The notes below the pieces were generated by a model, which searched no databases, was not told the origin of the DNA, and worked only from the letters and a program-made list of their open reading frames with translations. The position numbers and the translations under genes were made by a program. Shown one piece after another: positions 17,513 to 25,739 of a stretch of 64,000 nucleotides of DNA. The number at the start of each line of letters is the position of its first letter. Positions within the stretch are counted from its first letter, which is position 1. This DNA is from Mycobacterium asiaticum (lineage in GTDB: Bacteria; Actinomycetota; Actinomycetes; Mycobacteriales; Mycobacteriaceae): NCBI RefSeq assembly GCF_001673365.1, contig NZ_LZLS01000220.1, positions 1 to 64,000 of the forward strand, written 5' to 3'.

Positions 17513-19807
17513 CTAGTGCACTTCAGCGGATTTCGAAGCGGATTTCGAAGCGGATTTTGAAGCGCCTTCCGGATCCTTCTCGGTGGCGTGCACGATGCCA
17601 TGCTGATTCACCTCATGCACATGCACGGTGGCGAAATCGAAGAATATGCCCACGATTTGCACCTCTCCGGCAGCCACCCGGGGCGCAACAATCGGATTTC
17701 TGGTGAGCCGTTCCACCTGGACCGCCACGTTCACGATCGCCAACTGGTCTAGTTCACTGAAGTTGAAACCGTTCGAGGTGCTGCTGACGCGTGCTGGATG
17801 GTTTTCGCGGTAGGCCGCCAGGCTGTCGTTGGCATGCTCGAGCCAGTGTCCCACCGGGCTTTGCGCGTCGTCGATTGTGTTGTCCAGCAACGCTTGCAGC
17901 GCTCGGCACGACGAATGTCCGCAAACCACAACCGAACTCACACCTAGCTGGTTGATGGCGAAGTCGAGCGCGGCGTCGACCGAGCGTTCCGCCGGATCGG
18001 TTGGCACCAGGTTGCCGACGTTGCGGACGATGTAGAGATCGCCGGGTCGGCTAGCGGTGATGGTGTCCGGCAGGATCCGGGAGTCGGCGCAGGTGAGGAA
18101 CAGCGTGTCCGGGTTGGGCGAACCGACCAACTCCGGAACGTGGTGGTGCAGGTTGGAAATGCCGCTGCGGTGGTATTCCTTGACGCCGTCCAGGATCGAC
18201 GAGTCGGGTTGGTCGCCGTTGCTGTCGCGCCGCGACGGCCACGGCGCTTCCCGGAGCGACCGAGAATTGAAGTGACGCTTGGGCGGCTTTTGTTGGGCGG
18301 TGGACATGTTGGCAGGGGAGATCTCGACGATTGTCACCTTCCCCCCGGCCGCTTCGTGGCCTTGCTTCCAGTCCGAGATGGCCTCGGAGATGGAGTGGTC
18401 GATGTAGTCCGCGTTGAGATTCAGGGTCACGTCGGACCCCTGCGGCAAGGTGGACAGCACGCCGGTGAGGCGCGGCATCAGCAAAAAGCTCAGCGTGCCG
18501 TCGATGTCGACCCGCCACTTGTGCGGCTCGTCGCCTATGGGTCGGGCCTCGATGGGTGCCCGCACCACGCGGATAAGCAGGAAGAGGATCGCGACGGCGA
18601 GGCCGATGGCTACCCCCTCCAGCAGGTTGAGGAATACCACGCACACAATGGTGATCACGTAGATCACGAAATTTCCGGTACGCCAAGCCAATTGGACGTG
18701 CGCCAGCTTGACCAACTGGGCGCCGATAACGATGAGCAGGCCGGCGAGTGCGGCCTTGGGAATGAGCTCCACCAGGTTAGTGAACAGCGAGGCGAACAGC
18801 AACACCCATACGCCGTGCAGGATCGCCGACATGCGGGTGCGCCCACCCGCGGCCACGTTCGCCGAGCTGCGCACGATGACCCCGGTGATGGGCAGGCCCC
18901 CAAGCATTCCCGAGACCACGTTGGCGCTGCCCTGCCCGACCATTTCCCGGTTGAAGTTGGTGCGCGGGCCGTTGTGCAGCTTGTCGACGCCGACCGCACA
19001 GAGCAGCGATTCGACACTGGCGATCAGAAAAATCGTCAGTACGCCCAGCAGGATGGCGCTGATCTCGTGCGTCCAGGGCTGGCCGCCCGGAGTTTGCCCC
19101 GTCAACTCGGGGAAGCCGATGACGTCGAAGAAGCTGCCCTGCAAGTTGATTCGCTCGACATCGAGTCCGACAGCCTTGGCCAGCGCCGCCGCGGCCACGA
19201 TGGCGACCAGGGCGCCGGGGACCATTCTCAGCTTGGCCGGCAGCTTCGACCACAGCAGCAGAATGCCGATAACCATGCCGCCGACGATCACTTCGTGCAA
19301 TTCGTGATGGAGGATGCCGTTGGGCAGGGCCACCAGGTTCTGCCACGCAGAGCTGTACGAGGTACCGCCCACCAGGACGTGGATCTGCTGCAGCACGATG
19401 GTGATTCCGATGCCCGCCAGCATGGCGTGCACCACGACGGGGGCGATCGCGAGCGCGGCGCGTGCCATACGACTCACGCCGAACAGAATCTGCAGCACGC
19501 CTGCCCCGATGGTCATCACACACAACATCGGCCAGCCGAGGTCGTGGATCAGCTCGGCGACCACCACCGTTAGACCCGCGGCCGGGCCGCTGACCTGAAC
19601 CGCCGAACCGCCCAGAGTCCCGGCGACGATGCCGCCTACCACCGCGGCGATCAAACCCGCGACGAGCGGCGCCCCGGAGGCGATCGCGATCCCAAGAGAA
19701 AGCGGCAACGCCACTAGGAAGACGACCAATGAAGCGGGTATGTCGTAGCGGAGGTTGGCCACGATGCTTTGCGACTGGGGTCCTGTGGCGGAACCGTTGC
19801 TGCTCAT
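17513..19807 (-). CDS. SulP anion transporter fused to beta-carbonic anhydrase (Rv3273 family)
   Basis: 764 residues, the same length as Rv3273. Residues 1-430 form a SulP membrane domain with 10 or more helices (ASLVVFLVALPLSLGIAIASG, GLTVVVAEL, FNREMVGQGSANVVSGMLGGL). A STAS-like domain follows (WRVDIDGTLSFLLMPRL). The C-terminal part is a beta-carbonic anhydrase with zinc ligands Cys573, Asp575-Arg577 dyad, His631 and Cys634 (LTCADSR, CGHSSC). It probably imports bicarbonate and equilibrates it with CO2. ATG 19807 is preferred because GAGGAG lies just upstream. The C-terminus ends in a threefold SASK repeat. Confidence 0.93.
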   Translation of the reverse strand: MSSNGSATGPQSQSIVANLRYDIPASLVVFLVALPLSLGIAIASGAPLVAGLIAAVVGGIVAGTLGGSAVQVSGPAAGLTVVVAELIHDLGWPMLCVMTIGAGVLQILFGVSRMARAALAIAPVVVHAMLAGIGITIVLQQIHVLVGGTSYSSAWQNLVALPNGILHHELHEVIVGGMVIGILLLWSKLPAKLRMVPGALVAIVAAAALAKAVGLDVERINLQGSFFDVIGFPELTGQTPGGQPWTHEISAILLGVLTIFLIASVESLLCAVGVDKLHNGPRTNFNREMVGQGSANVVSGMLGGLPITGVIVRSSANVAAGGRTRMSAILHGVWVLLFASLFTNLVELIPKAALAGLLIVIGAQLVKLAHVQLAWRTGNFVIYVITIVCVVFLNLLEGVAIGLAVAILFLLIRVVRAPIEARPIGDEPHKWRVDIDGTLSFLLMPRLTGVLSTLPQGSDVTLNLNADYIDHSISEAISDWKQGHEAAGGKVTIVEISPANMSTAQQKPPKRHFNSRSLREAPWPSRRDSNGDQPDSSILDGVKEYHRSGISNLHHHVPELVGSPNPDTLFLTCADSRILPDTITASRPGDLYIVRNVGNLVPTDPAERSVDAALDFAINQLGVSSVVVCGHSSCRALQALLDNTIDDAQSPVGHWLEHANDSLAAYRENHPARVSSTSNGFNFSELDQLAIVNVAVQVERLTRNPIVAPRVAAGEVQIVGIFFDFATVHVHEVNQHGIVHATEKDPEGASKSASKSASKSAEVH
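17525..17560. repeat. Three 12-bp tandem units in the 3' end of the SulP-carbonic anhydrase gene
   Basis: AGCGGATTTCGA is repeated at 17525 and 17537, and with one substitution at 17549. On the coding strand it adds SKSA units to the extreme C-terminus, so copy-number change would lengthen or shorten the tail without a frameshift. Confidence 0.85.
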
Positions 19808-19922
19808 AAAACTCCTCAAGCCGGGTCTGCCAAATCTGGCTTCGGCATCGGACCGGCGTGAACGGGTTGCGTCAATTACCTGTCGACCGCGCGTCGAAGC
19901 GGCATGCGTCATGTACGAGCGC

Positions 19923-20010
19923 CAAATATTTGAATCCGACTTATCAGCGTATGACCAAATGCACCCGGGCGGCCCCAGGGATTCGACTGATTAATGGCGA
20001 TTCATCGCCA
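19923..20010. promoter_or_regulatory. Two palindromes upstream of the SulP-carbonic anhydrase gene
   Basis: The 237-bp gap between this gene and the CoA transferase contains CAAATATTTG, a perfect 10-bp palindrome at 19923-19932. A 7-bp inverted repeat, TGGCGAT-TC-ATCGCCA, lies at 19995-20010. Both lie in an AT-richer stretch than the coding surroundings. They could be operators for the leftward SulP gene, or the second a weak terminator-like hairpin; no U-tract follows. Confidence 0.35.
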
Positions 20011-20044
20011 ATTCAAAGAAAAGCCATGTACGGACGAGTTGTCT

Positions 20045-21226
20045 CTAGGAAGGTTCGGTGAGGAACAGGTCGTTGTGCTGACCAGCAGCGGGCGGCAGAT
20101 CGGTCACCCGGGCGTCGAAGCTCGAATAGCGTGCCGGGGTGCGGATCACCGTGACCGTGTCGTCGCCGCTGCCCACCTCGAGCGCCAGGTCGTTCTCGGC
20201 GAACAGCGGGGTGTCGACCACCTGCTTCCAGGTGTAGGCCAGACAAGCCATCAGGCCGCCTTCTTGGAGCAGCTGCACCCACTCGGCAGCGGTCTTGGCC
20301 GCCAGCGCCGACTCCAATTCGTCGGTCAGCTCGGGATAGTTGATCGCGCGGGACCGCTGGTCGGCGAACCGCTCGTCGTCGATCAGCTCCGGCCTGCCGA
20401 TGATCTGGCACAGCTTGGTCCAGTGTTTGGGCACATAAGCACTGATCACGAGGTACCCGTCTGAGGCCTTGTAGGCGTCTGAGGGTTGGGTGGCAAATCC
20501 GACGCCCTTGCGCTTCTTCGCCGGGGGCTTCGGGGCCGGAGGGCCGTCGGTGGGTTTGTTCAGGTGGATGGTCAGCTGATTGGCCTGCAGGCTGACTGCG
20601 ACGTCATACATGGCGACCTGGATCAGATCGCCCACGCCGTGCCGCTCGCGGTTGAGCAGCGCGGCCAGCACCGCTTGTGCCAGCACGTGACCGCTGGCGT
20701 TGTCCACCAGCTGGAAAGGGATGATCTGCGGCTTTCCGCTGGGTGTGGGCATTCCGGTACTCATGCCCGCTTCGGCGGCCACCATGAGGTCGACGCCCGG
20801 GCGGGTGCCGTTGGGGCCGTTGCCGCCGAACGCACTCAGCCGCGCATAGATCAGCTGCGGGTTGCGTGCCCGCAACTCCTCGGGGCCCAGACCCAGTCGC
20901 TCCATCACACCGGGACGAAACCCTTCCAAGACGACGTCGGCGGTGTTGGCCAGCCGCAGGATCTGCTGCTTGGCCTCGTCGGTGGTCAGGTCGACCGTCA
21001 CCGATTTCTTGCCCCGGTTGTTGGGCAGGAAATAGGTGGCCAGCGGGGGGCGTCCGGGCAGCACCGAGGTAAGGCGCCGGGACTGCTCGCCGCCGGGCGC
21101 CTCGATCTTGACGACCTCGGCGCCCAGGTCGGCCAAGATTTGTCCGGCCAGCGGACCGGCGACGTTCTGGGTGAAATCGAGCACCCGGTAGCCGTCCAGG
21201 GGTTTGGCCGGAGTGTCGTTCGGCAT
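20045..21226 (-). CDS. Family III (CaiB/BaiF) CoA transferase (Rv3272 family)
   Basis: 393 residues. The family III fold is shown by GYRVLDFTQNVAGPLAGQILADLGAEVVKIE, NNRGKKSVTVDLTTDEAKQQ, ADVVLEGFRPGVMERLGLG and NPQLIYARLSAFGGNGP, then the catalytic aspartate region RPGVDLMVAAEAG. Such enzymes move CoA between carboxylic acids such as carnitine, oxalate or bile acids; the substrate here is not evident. It is 13 bp upstream of nothing co-directional except the methyltransferase gene, which lies to its 5' side on the same strand. Confidence 0.9.
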   Translation of the reverse strand: MPNDTPAKPLDGYRVLDFTQNVAGPLAGQILADLGAEVVKIEAPGGEQSRRLTSVLPGRPPLATYFLPNNRGKKSVTVDLTTDEAKQQILRLANTADVVLEGFRPGVMERLGLGPEELRARNPQLIYARLSAFGGNGPNGTRPGVDLMVAAEAGMSTGMPTPSGKPQIIPFQLVDNASGHVLAQAVLAALLNRERHGVGDLIQVAMYDVAVSLQANQLTIHLNKPTDGPPAPKPPAKKRKGVGFATQPSDAYKASDGYLVISAYVPKHWTKLCQIIGRPELIDDERFADQRSRAINYPELTDELESALAAKTAAEWVQLLQEGGLMACLAYTWKQVVDTPLFAENDLALEVGSGDDTVTVIRTPARYSSFDARVTDLPPAAGQHNDLFLTEPS

Positions 21227-21239
21227 CAGCGAGCCTTTC

Positions 21240-22166
21240 TCATTGTTGCTGCCGGTTGAGTACGGCGGTGCAGTAGTAGTTCTCGGTGAACAACGTTTCG
21301 TCGCCCGAGCGGTCGGCGGCGTGCGGCCGAAATCCGTTGGCGACCAACAGTTCGTTCAGCTTCGTGCGCGTCACGGTCCAGCGGTGTTGCTCCAGGTAGG
21401 TCCCGACGTCGTTGCGGTCACCGGGAAACCCCAGCCGGTCCATCTCCACATCGAGACCGTGCTCGTACCACCTGCCGAAGATGGCGTCGTACAGCTCCCG
21501 GCTGGCCGGGGCGCTGAAGAACACCTCGGCCACCAGGGCGCTGCCGTCGGCGCTCAGCGTGCCGACGTTGTCCAGCAGCAGGTCCTGGCCCGTCGGCGGT
21601 AGGTAGCCGAACAGTCCCTCCGCGGCCCATGCGGTCGGCCGAGCGGGATCGAACCCCGCCTGTCGCAGCGCCGCCGGCCAATCGTGGCGCAGATCGACCG
21701 GAACTGTCCGCACGTCGGCGGTCGCCGTGGCGCCGAGGGCGGCCAGCGTGGCGGTCTTGAACTCGATGACCTGCGGAACATCGATCTCATAGACGGAGGT
21801 TCCCGCGGCCCACGGCAGCCGGTACCCGCGGGCGTCCAGGCCGGACGCCAGGATCACCGCTTGGCGGATGCCGGCGGCTCCGGCAGCGGCGAAAAATGCG
21901 TCGATGTAGCGGGTGCGTGCGACCTGTTGGTCGGTCATGCGCTGCATGCCCCACGGGGCGTCGGGGAAGTCGACGTCGGCCGAGTGCAACTCACCGCTGG
22001 CCCACCGGGTGAAGAAGTCGATGCCGACTGCGCGTACCAGCGGCTCGGCGAAACGATCGTCGATCAGCGCGGCCCGGCTGGCCCGCGCACGCCCCGCAGC
22101 CACCATGGTGGCCGTGGCACCCACACTGCATGCCAGGTCCCAGGTGTCATTGTCGGTGCGCGCCAT
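21240..22166 (-). CDS. SAM-dependent methyltransferase of the mycobacterial Rv0726c-type family
   Basis: 308-residue member of the large mycobacterial O-methyltransferase-like family (leucine carboxyl methyltransferase fold). Telling segments: DTWDLACSVGATATMVAAGRA at the N-terminus, RTRYIDAFFAAA, the SAM-binding VILASGLDARGYRL, VYEIDVPQVIEFK and WAAEGLFGYLPP. Substrate unknown. The family is expanded by duplication in slow growers and moves around genomes; no copy sits at this position in M. tuberculosis. ATG with GAAAG upstream. It ends 13 bp before the CoA transferase start and may be its co-transcribed leader gene. Confidence 0.9.
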   Translation of the reverse strand: MARTDNDTWDLACSVGATATMVAAGRARASRAALIDDRFAEPLVRAVGIDFFTRWASGELHSADVDFPDAPWGMQRMTDQQVARTRYIDAFFAAAGAAGIRQAVILASGLDARGYRLPWAAGTSVYEIDVPQVIEFKTATLAALGATATADVRTVPVDLRHDWPAALRQAGFDPARPTAWAAEGLFGYLPPTGQDLLLDNVGTLSADGSALVAEVFFSAPASRELYDAIFGRWYEHGLDVEMDRLGFPGDRNDVGTYLEQHRWTVTRTKLNELLVANGFRPHAADRSGDETLFTENYYCTAVLNRQQQ

Positions 22167-22281
22167 CGAGGTCTTTCTTCCGCCGCGAGCTACTGCTTAG
22201 ACAGATTAACGAGACGCTGCGGCGGGAACTGTTGCGGCTCGTCGTCGAGCAACGGCATTAACCGGCATTAACATCGTCGGG

Positions 22282-22944
22282 ATGGAGACCGCCGCCCACT
22301 CTCACGCGCCTGCCCACGCGGCCGCGAAGCCGGTAGTTCATGACGACGACTGGCAGCGCAACGTAGTTTGGGCGCGCCGACTGGCCTGGGTCAGCCTGGC
22401 GGTGCTGCTCATCGAGGGCGGCGTGGGGCTGTGGCAGGGGCTGCTGGTCGGCTCTGTTGCGCTGACCGGGTGGGCATTGGGTGGTGCGTCCGAGGGTCTG
22501 GCCAGCGCGATGGTGCTGTGGCGATTCACCGGCTCGCGCACGCTTTCCGATACTGCCGAACGACGCGCTCAGCGTGGTGTCGCGCTGTCGTTCTGGCTGG
22601 TGTCGCCGTATGTTGCGGCCGAATCCGTCCGACACCTGATTGACCGCGAACATGCCGAGACCTCGCTGATCGGGATCGGGCTGACGGCGTTGGCCCTGGT
22701 GCTGATGCCGATTCTCGGCTGGGCCAATCACCGGTTGGGGGCACGGCTGCATTCGGGCGCCACCGAGGGCGAGGGCACGCAGAACTATCTGTGCGCCGCT
22801 CAGGCCGCCGGCGTGTTGGTCGGCCTAGCCGTCACCGCCGCCTGGCCCGCCGGGTGGTGGATCGATCCGGTGATCGGCCTGGCGGTAGCGGCCGTGGCGG
22901 CGTGGCAGGGTGTGCTCGCCTGGCGCGGCAAGGATTGTTGCTAG
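22282..22944 (+). CDS. Integral membrane protein, cation-efflux-like (Rv3271c family)
   Basis: 220 residues with five or six membrane helices (LAWVSLAVLLIEGGVGLWQGL, TGWALGGASEGLASAMVLWRF, LIGIGLTALALVLMPILGW, AAGVLVGLAVTAAWPAGWW, AVAAVAAWQGVLAW). The histidine-rich N-terminus (HSHAPAHAA) and helix pattern resemble the membrane part of cation diffusion facilitators. It ends in a 4-bp tail-to-tail overlap with ctpC, a metal-exporting ATPase. A metal-related role is suggested by both facts but not proven. Confidence 0.85.
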   Translation: METAAHSHAPAHAAAKPVVHDDDWQRNVVWARRLAWVSLAVLLIEGGVGLWQGLLVGSVALTGWALGGASEGLASAMVLWRFTGSRTLSDTAERRAQRGVALSFWLVSPYVAAESVRHLIDREHAETSLIGIGLTALALVLMPILGWANHRLGARLHSGATEGEGTQNYLCAAQAAGVLVGLAVTAAWPAGWWIDPVIGLAVAAVAAWQGVLAWRGKDCC

Positions 22945-25091
22945 TCCAGGCGGTAACGGATCAGCCGCGAACTGTTGGCGACGACAGCCACCGATGACGC
23001 GTTGTGCAGGATCGCGGCCAACACCGGCGAGAGTGCGCCCCCGGCCCCGATGAGCAGACCGGCCGCGTTGACGGCGATGGACATTCCGTAGTTCTCCCGA
23101 ATGACGTCCACCGCGCGCGCACCCAGATCGCGGACGTCGAGCAGGCGGTGCAGGTTGTCGTTGGCCAGCGCGACGTCGGCCGTCTCCACTGCGACGTCGG
23201 TGCCCGCCAGCCCCATCGCGATGCCGATGTCGGCGGCGGCCAGCGCGGGCGCGTCGTTGATGCCGTCGCCGACCATGCCGACGACGTAGCCATCCTCCTG
23301 CAGTGAGCGCACCACCTCGAGCTTGTCCTCGGGCATGACTTCTGCGCGCCATTCGGCTATGCCTAGCTCGTCCGCGACCACCTGGGCAATGTCCGGGTGG
23401 TCCCCGGTGAGCATCACGATCCGGCGAATTCCGTTCGCGCGCAACCGGTCCAGCACTTCGACCGCCTCGGTCCGCACCTCGTCGCGCAGACTGATCAGAC
23501 CCACCAACTTGCCGTCGACGGCCAGCAGCAACGGAGTCTCGGCTTGGGCCCGCAGCTTGGCAACCCATTCCGAGGCCTTCTTGGAAACCCTGACCTTCTC
23601 GGCCCGCAGTAGTCCCGGACTGCCCAGCAGCAGCGTGCGTCCGTCGGCCCAGGTCCGCATGCCCAGCCCGACCAGCACCTCGCACTCCTCGTGCGGCGGG
23701 ATGCTGATGTGCCGTTCCTCGGTGGAGCGGATGACGGCCTCGGCCAGCGGGTGCCGGGAGTGGATCTCTGAACTGGCCGCATAGGCCAGCACCTGCTCGG
23801 GGGTCCAATCTTTGTGCATGGCAACGATATTGGTGACGACGGGGCGACCCACAGTCAGCGTGCCGGTCTTGTCGAACACGATCGCGTCCACCCGACCGGC
23901 CTGCTCGAGGTGGGATCCGCCCTTGATCAGGATGCCGCGTCGGGCACCGTTGCCGATGGCGGCGCTGATGGCCGTCGGAGTGGACAGCCCCACCGCGCAC
24001 GGGCAGGCGATCAACAGCATGGTCATCGCACGGCGGACATCGCCGGTGATCAACAGCGTGATCGCCGAGACGATGAACGAAGTGGGCACGAAGCGCCGGG
24101 AGAAGTTCTCGCCGACGGTCTGGATCGGGGCCCGATCGTGTTGTGCCTCTTCGACTCTGGTGATGATGCGACCGATGGTGGTCTGGTTGCCGACGGCCTC
24201 GGCACGCACCACGAGGCGTCCTCGCACCACGACCGAGCCGGCATGCACGTGGGTTCCGGTGGTGACGCTGACCGGCAGGTTCTCCCCGGTGATAGCGGAC
24301 TGGTTGACGACGGCCTCGCCCTCGACGACCTCGCCGTCCACCGGAATCGCGACGTGGTCGTGGATGACGACCTCGTCGCCGATCTCGACGGTGTCGATCG
24401 CCACCTGAACCTCGGTGCCGTCGGCCAGGCGGATCCAGGCCGTGTCCTGGTTGCCGCGCAGCAACTCCGAGATCGCTCGCCGGGTCCGACGCAGCGTCAG
24501 GTCTTGCAAATACTCACCGATGTTGAGCAGCCACAGCACGGTGAGGGCGACGACGTTCTCCCGCAGAATCAGGCTGGCGACCGTCGCAGCCGAGACCAGG
24601 GCGTCGGTGCCGAGTTTGCCCGAGCCCACCGAGCGCAACGCGCCGCGCAGGAATGGGTAGCCGGTGAAGATGGTGACACCGGTGGCCACCACCCGCCCGC
24701 TCGGCCCGAGCAGCGGCGGTCGCGCGAACACGTAGCGCCGCACGCCCAGCAGGGCCAGTGCCGCGCCGCCGATGACCATCCGCAGCACGTCGGCGTTGCG
24801 GATCTCCTCCGAATGCGGTGCGCGCGCGGGGATCAGCTCGGCGGACACCTGTGCGGCACCGGCGATCGCGGCCAACACCGCGGTGCGATCGCAGCGGCGG
24901 GGGGAGTACCAGACGACGACGGAACCGGTGCGCGGGTAGGCGTGCACGACCCGCACGCCGTTGCACTTGGCTACGGCTTCCTCTACGGCCACGGCGCGCC
25001 GCGAGTCGGAGCGGACCCAGTCGATGATCACCCGCATCCGGCCGGCGGCATCCGAAACCACCGCCGGGTCTTCGGTTGTCGCGAGCGTCAT
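22941..25091 (-). CDS. ctpC: Metal-exporting P-type ATPase CtpC
   Basis: 716-residue P1B-type ATPase; in M. tuberculosis CtpC is needed for zinc resistance and handles manganese. Sequence shows the A-domain TGE (SAITGENLPVS), the transmembrane metal-site motif CPC in IACPCAVGLSTPTAIS, the phosphorylation motif DKTGTLTVG, HP in SRHPLAEAVI, and MVGDGINDAPALAAADIG. The N-terminus lacks a CxxC metal-binding domain. ATG 25091 (MTLATTEDP) is preferred because the neighbouring gene ends four bases upstream; a start ten codons earlier would overlap it. Forms an operon with pacL1. Confidence 0.95.
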   Translation of the reverse strand: MTLATTEDPAVVSDAAGRMRVIIDWVRSDSRRAVAVEEAVAKCNGVRVVHAYPRTGSVVVWYSPRRCDRTAVLAAIAGAAQVSAELIPARAPHSEEIRNADVLRMVIGGAALALLGVRRYVFARPPLLGPSGRVVATGVTIFTGYPFLRGALRSVGSGKLGTDALVSAATVASLILRENVVALTVLWLLNIGEYLQDLTLRRTRRAISELLRGNQDTAWIRLADGTEVQVAIDTVEIGDEVVIHDHVAIPVDGEVVEGEAVVNQSAITGENLPVSVTTGTHVHAGSVVVRGRLVVRAEAVGNQTTIGRIITRVEEAQHDRAPIQTVGENFSRRFVPTSFIVSAITLLITGDVRRAMTMLLIACPCAVGLSTPTAISAAIGNGARRGILIKGGSHLEQAGRVDAIVFDKTGTLTVGRPVVTNIVAMHKDWTPEQVLAYAASSEIHSRHPLAEAVIRSTEERHISIPPHEECEVLVGLGMRTWADGRTLLLGSPGLLRAEKVRVSKKASEWVAKLRAQAETPLLLAVDGKLVGLISLRDEVRTEAVEVLDRLRANGIRRIVMLTGDHPDIAQVVADELGIAEWRAEVMPEDKLEVVRSLQEDGYVVGMVGDGINDAPALAAADIGIAMGLAGTDVAVETADVALANDNLHRLLDVRDLGARAVDVIRENYGMSIAVNAAGLLIGAGGALSPVLAAILHNASSVAVVANSSRLIRYRLD

Positions 25092-25095
25092 GTGC

Positions 25096-25377
25096 TCAGT
25101 GATCGTGGTCGTGAACTTCACCGACGGCGGGGGTGGGCGCCTCCTCGCCGATGCGTTCGCGAGCCTCGGCCATGACGTCGGCGATCTTGAGTCTGGCCGA
25201 CTCCGCGGCCACTTCGGCCCTGCGGGTGCCGCGCAGACCCAGTTCGGCGCTCTTGACCGCGGTCTCGTGCAGCGGTGCTTTCTTGGCGGCCTTTTTGAGC
25301 ACCTCGTAGGCGGTCACCCCGGCCAAACCGGTGATCACCGTCGAAGCCGCTTTCGCCAAAAGCACTTGCACCGCCAT
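25096..25377 (-). CDS. pacL1: PacL1-like metallochaperone of CtpC (Rv3269 orthologue)
   Basis: 93 residues, same length as Rv3269. One N-terminal membrane helix (VLLAKAASTVITGLAGVTAYEVL), then a basic, helical cytoplasmic part (RRAEVAAESARLKIADVMAEARERIGEEA, given here only in part) and a histidine/aspartate tail EVHDHDH. In M. tuberculosis PacL1 clusters with CtpC in the membrane and binds zinc through this tail. ATG 25377 has GGGAGGG upstream. The stop lies four bases before ctpC, which supports co-translation. Confidence 0.92.
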   Translation of the reverse strand: MAVQVLLAKAASTVITGLAGVTAYEVLKKAAKKAPLHETAVKSAELGLRGTRRAEVAAESARLKIADVMAEARERIGEEAPTPAVGEVHDHDH

Positions 25378-25739
25378 CGCGCACCCTCCCAGGTAGTCGT
25401 CGCCGTTGCCGACGTTAACATCGAAATATCGCAATATCAACATGTATTTGCGTCAGCGCGTGTTGGGTGCTGCCACGTCCATAGAACGCCAGCCTGACCA
25501 GCGTGTCGCCGTACATTTTGCGCACGCTCGCGCCGGACTACAGCACATCGCCCCACGTCGCCGGATCAGCGGAAGTCTGCGAAATATATGTGCGGGATAT
25601 GTGCTGACCGCATTGGGGGGCACGGTGTGCGGCGGCCGATATACCGTGGCTTGTCCGCTGATTTCCGTCCTCGGGTCCCAGCACCACGAGCGGCGCGATG
25701 AGTTCACCCCGGCCACAGTGCCTCGAGGAGCAACGAGTC
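25378..25739. other. Divergent intergenic region between pacL1-ctpC and the PPE pair
   Basis: About 360 bp without a convincing gene. Near pacL1 it is AT-rich with a direct repeat ATATC at 8-bp spacing (in AATATCGCAATATC), a reasonable place for the metal-responsive promoter of pacL1-ctpC. The middle is GC-rich and featureless by eye. The right end carries GAGGAG nine bases before the first PPE start. Confidence 0.4.

Noticed and set aside
18140-19573. 477-codon frame antisense to the SulP-carbonic anhydrase gene
   Set aside because: Same antisense artefact; motifs of the real protein lie on the minus strand.
19808-19912. Upstream ATG for the SulP-carbonic anhydrase gene
   Set aside because: ATG 19807 has GAGGAG at good distance and gives the 764-residue length of Rv3273; the extra 35 residues are arginine-rich and unconserved.
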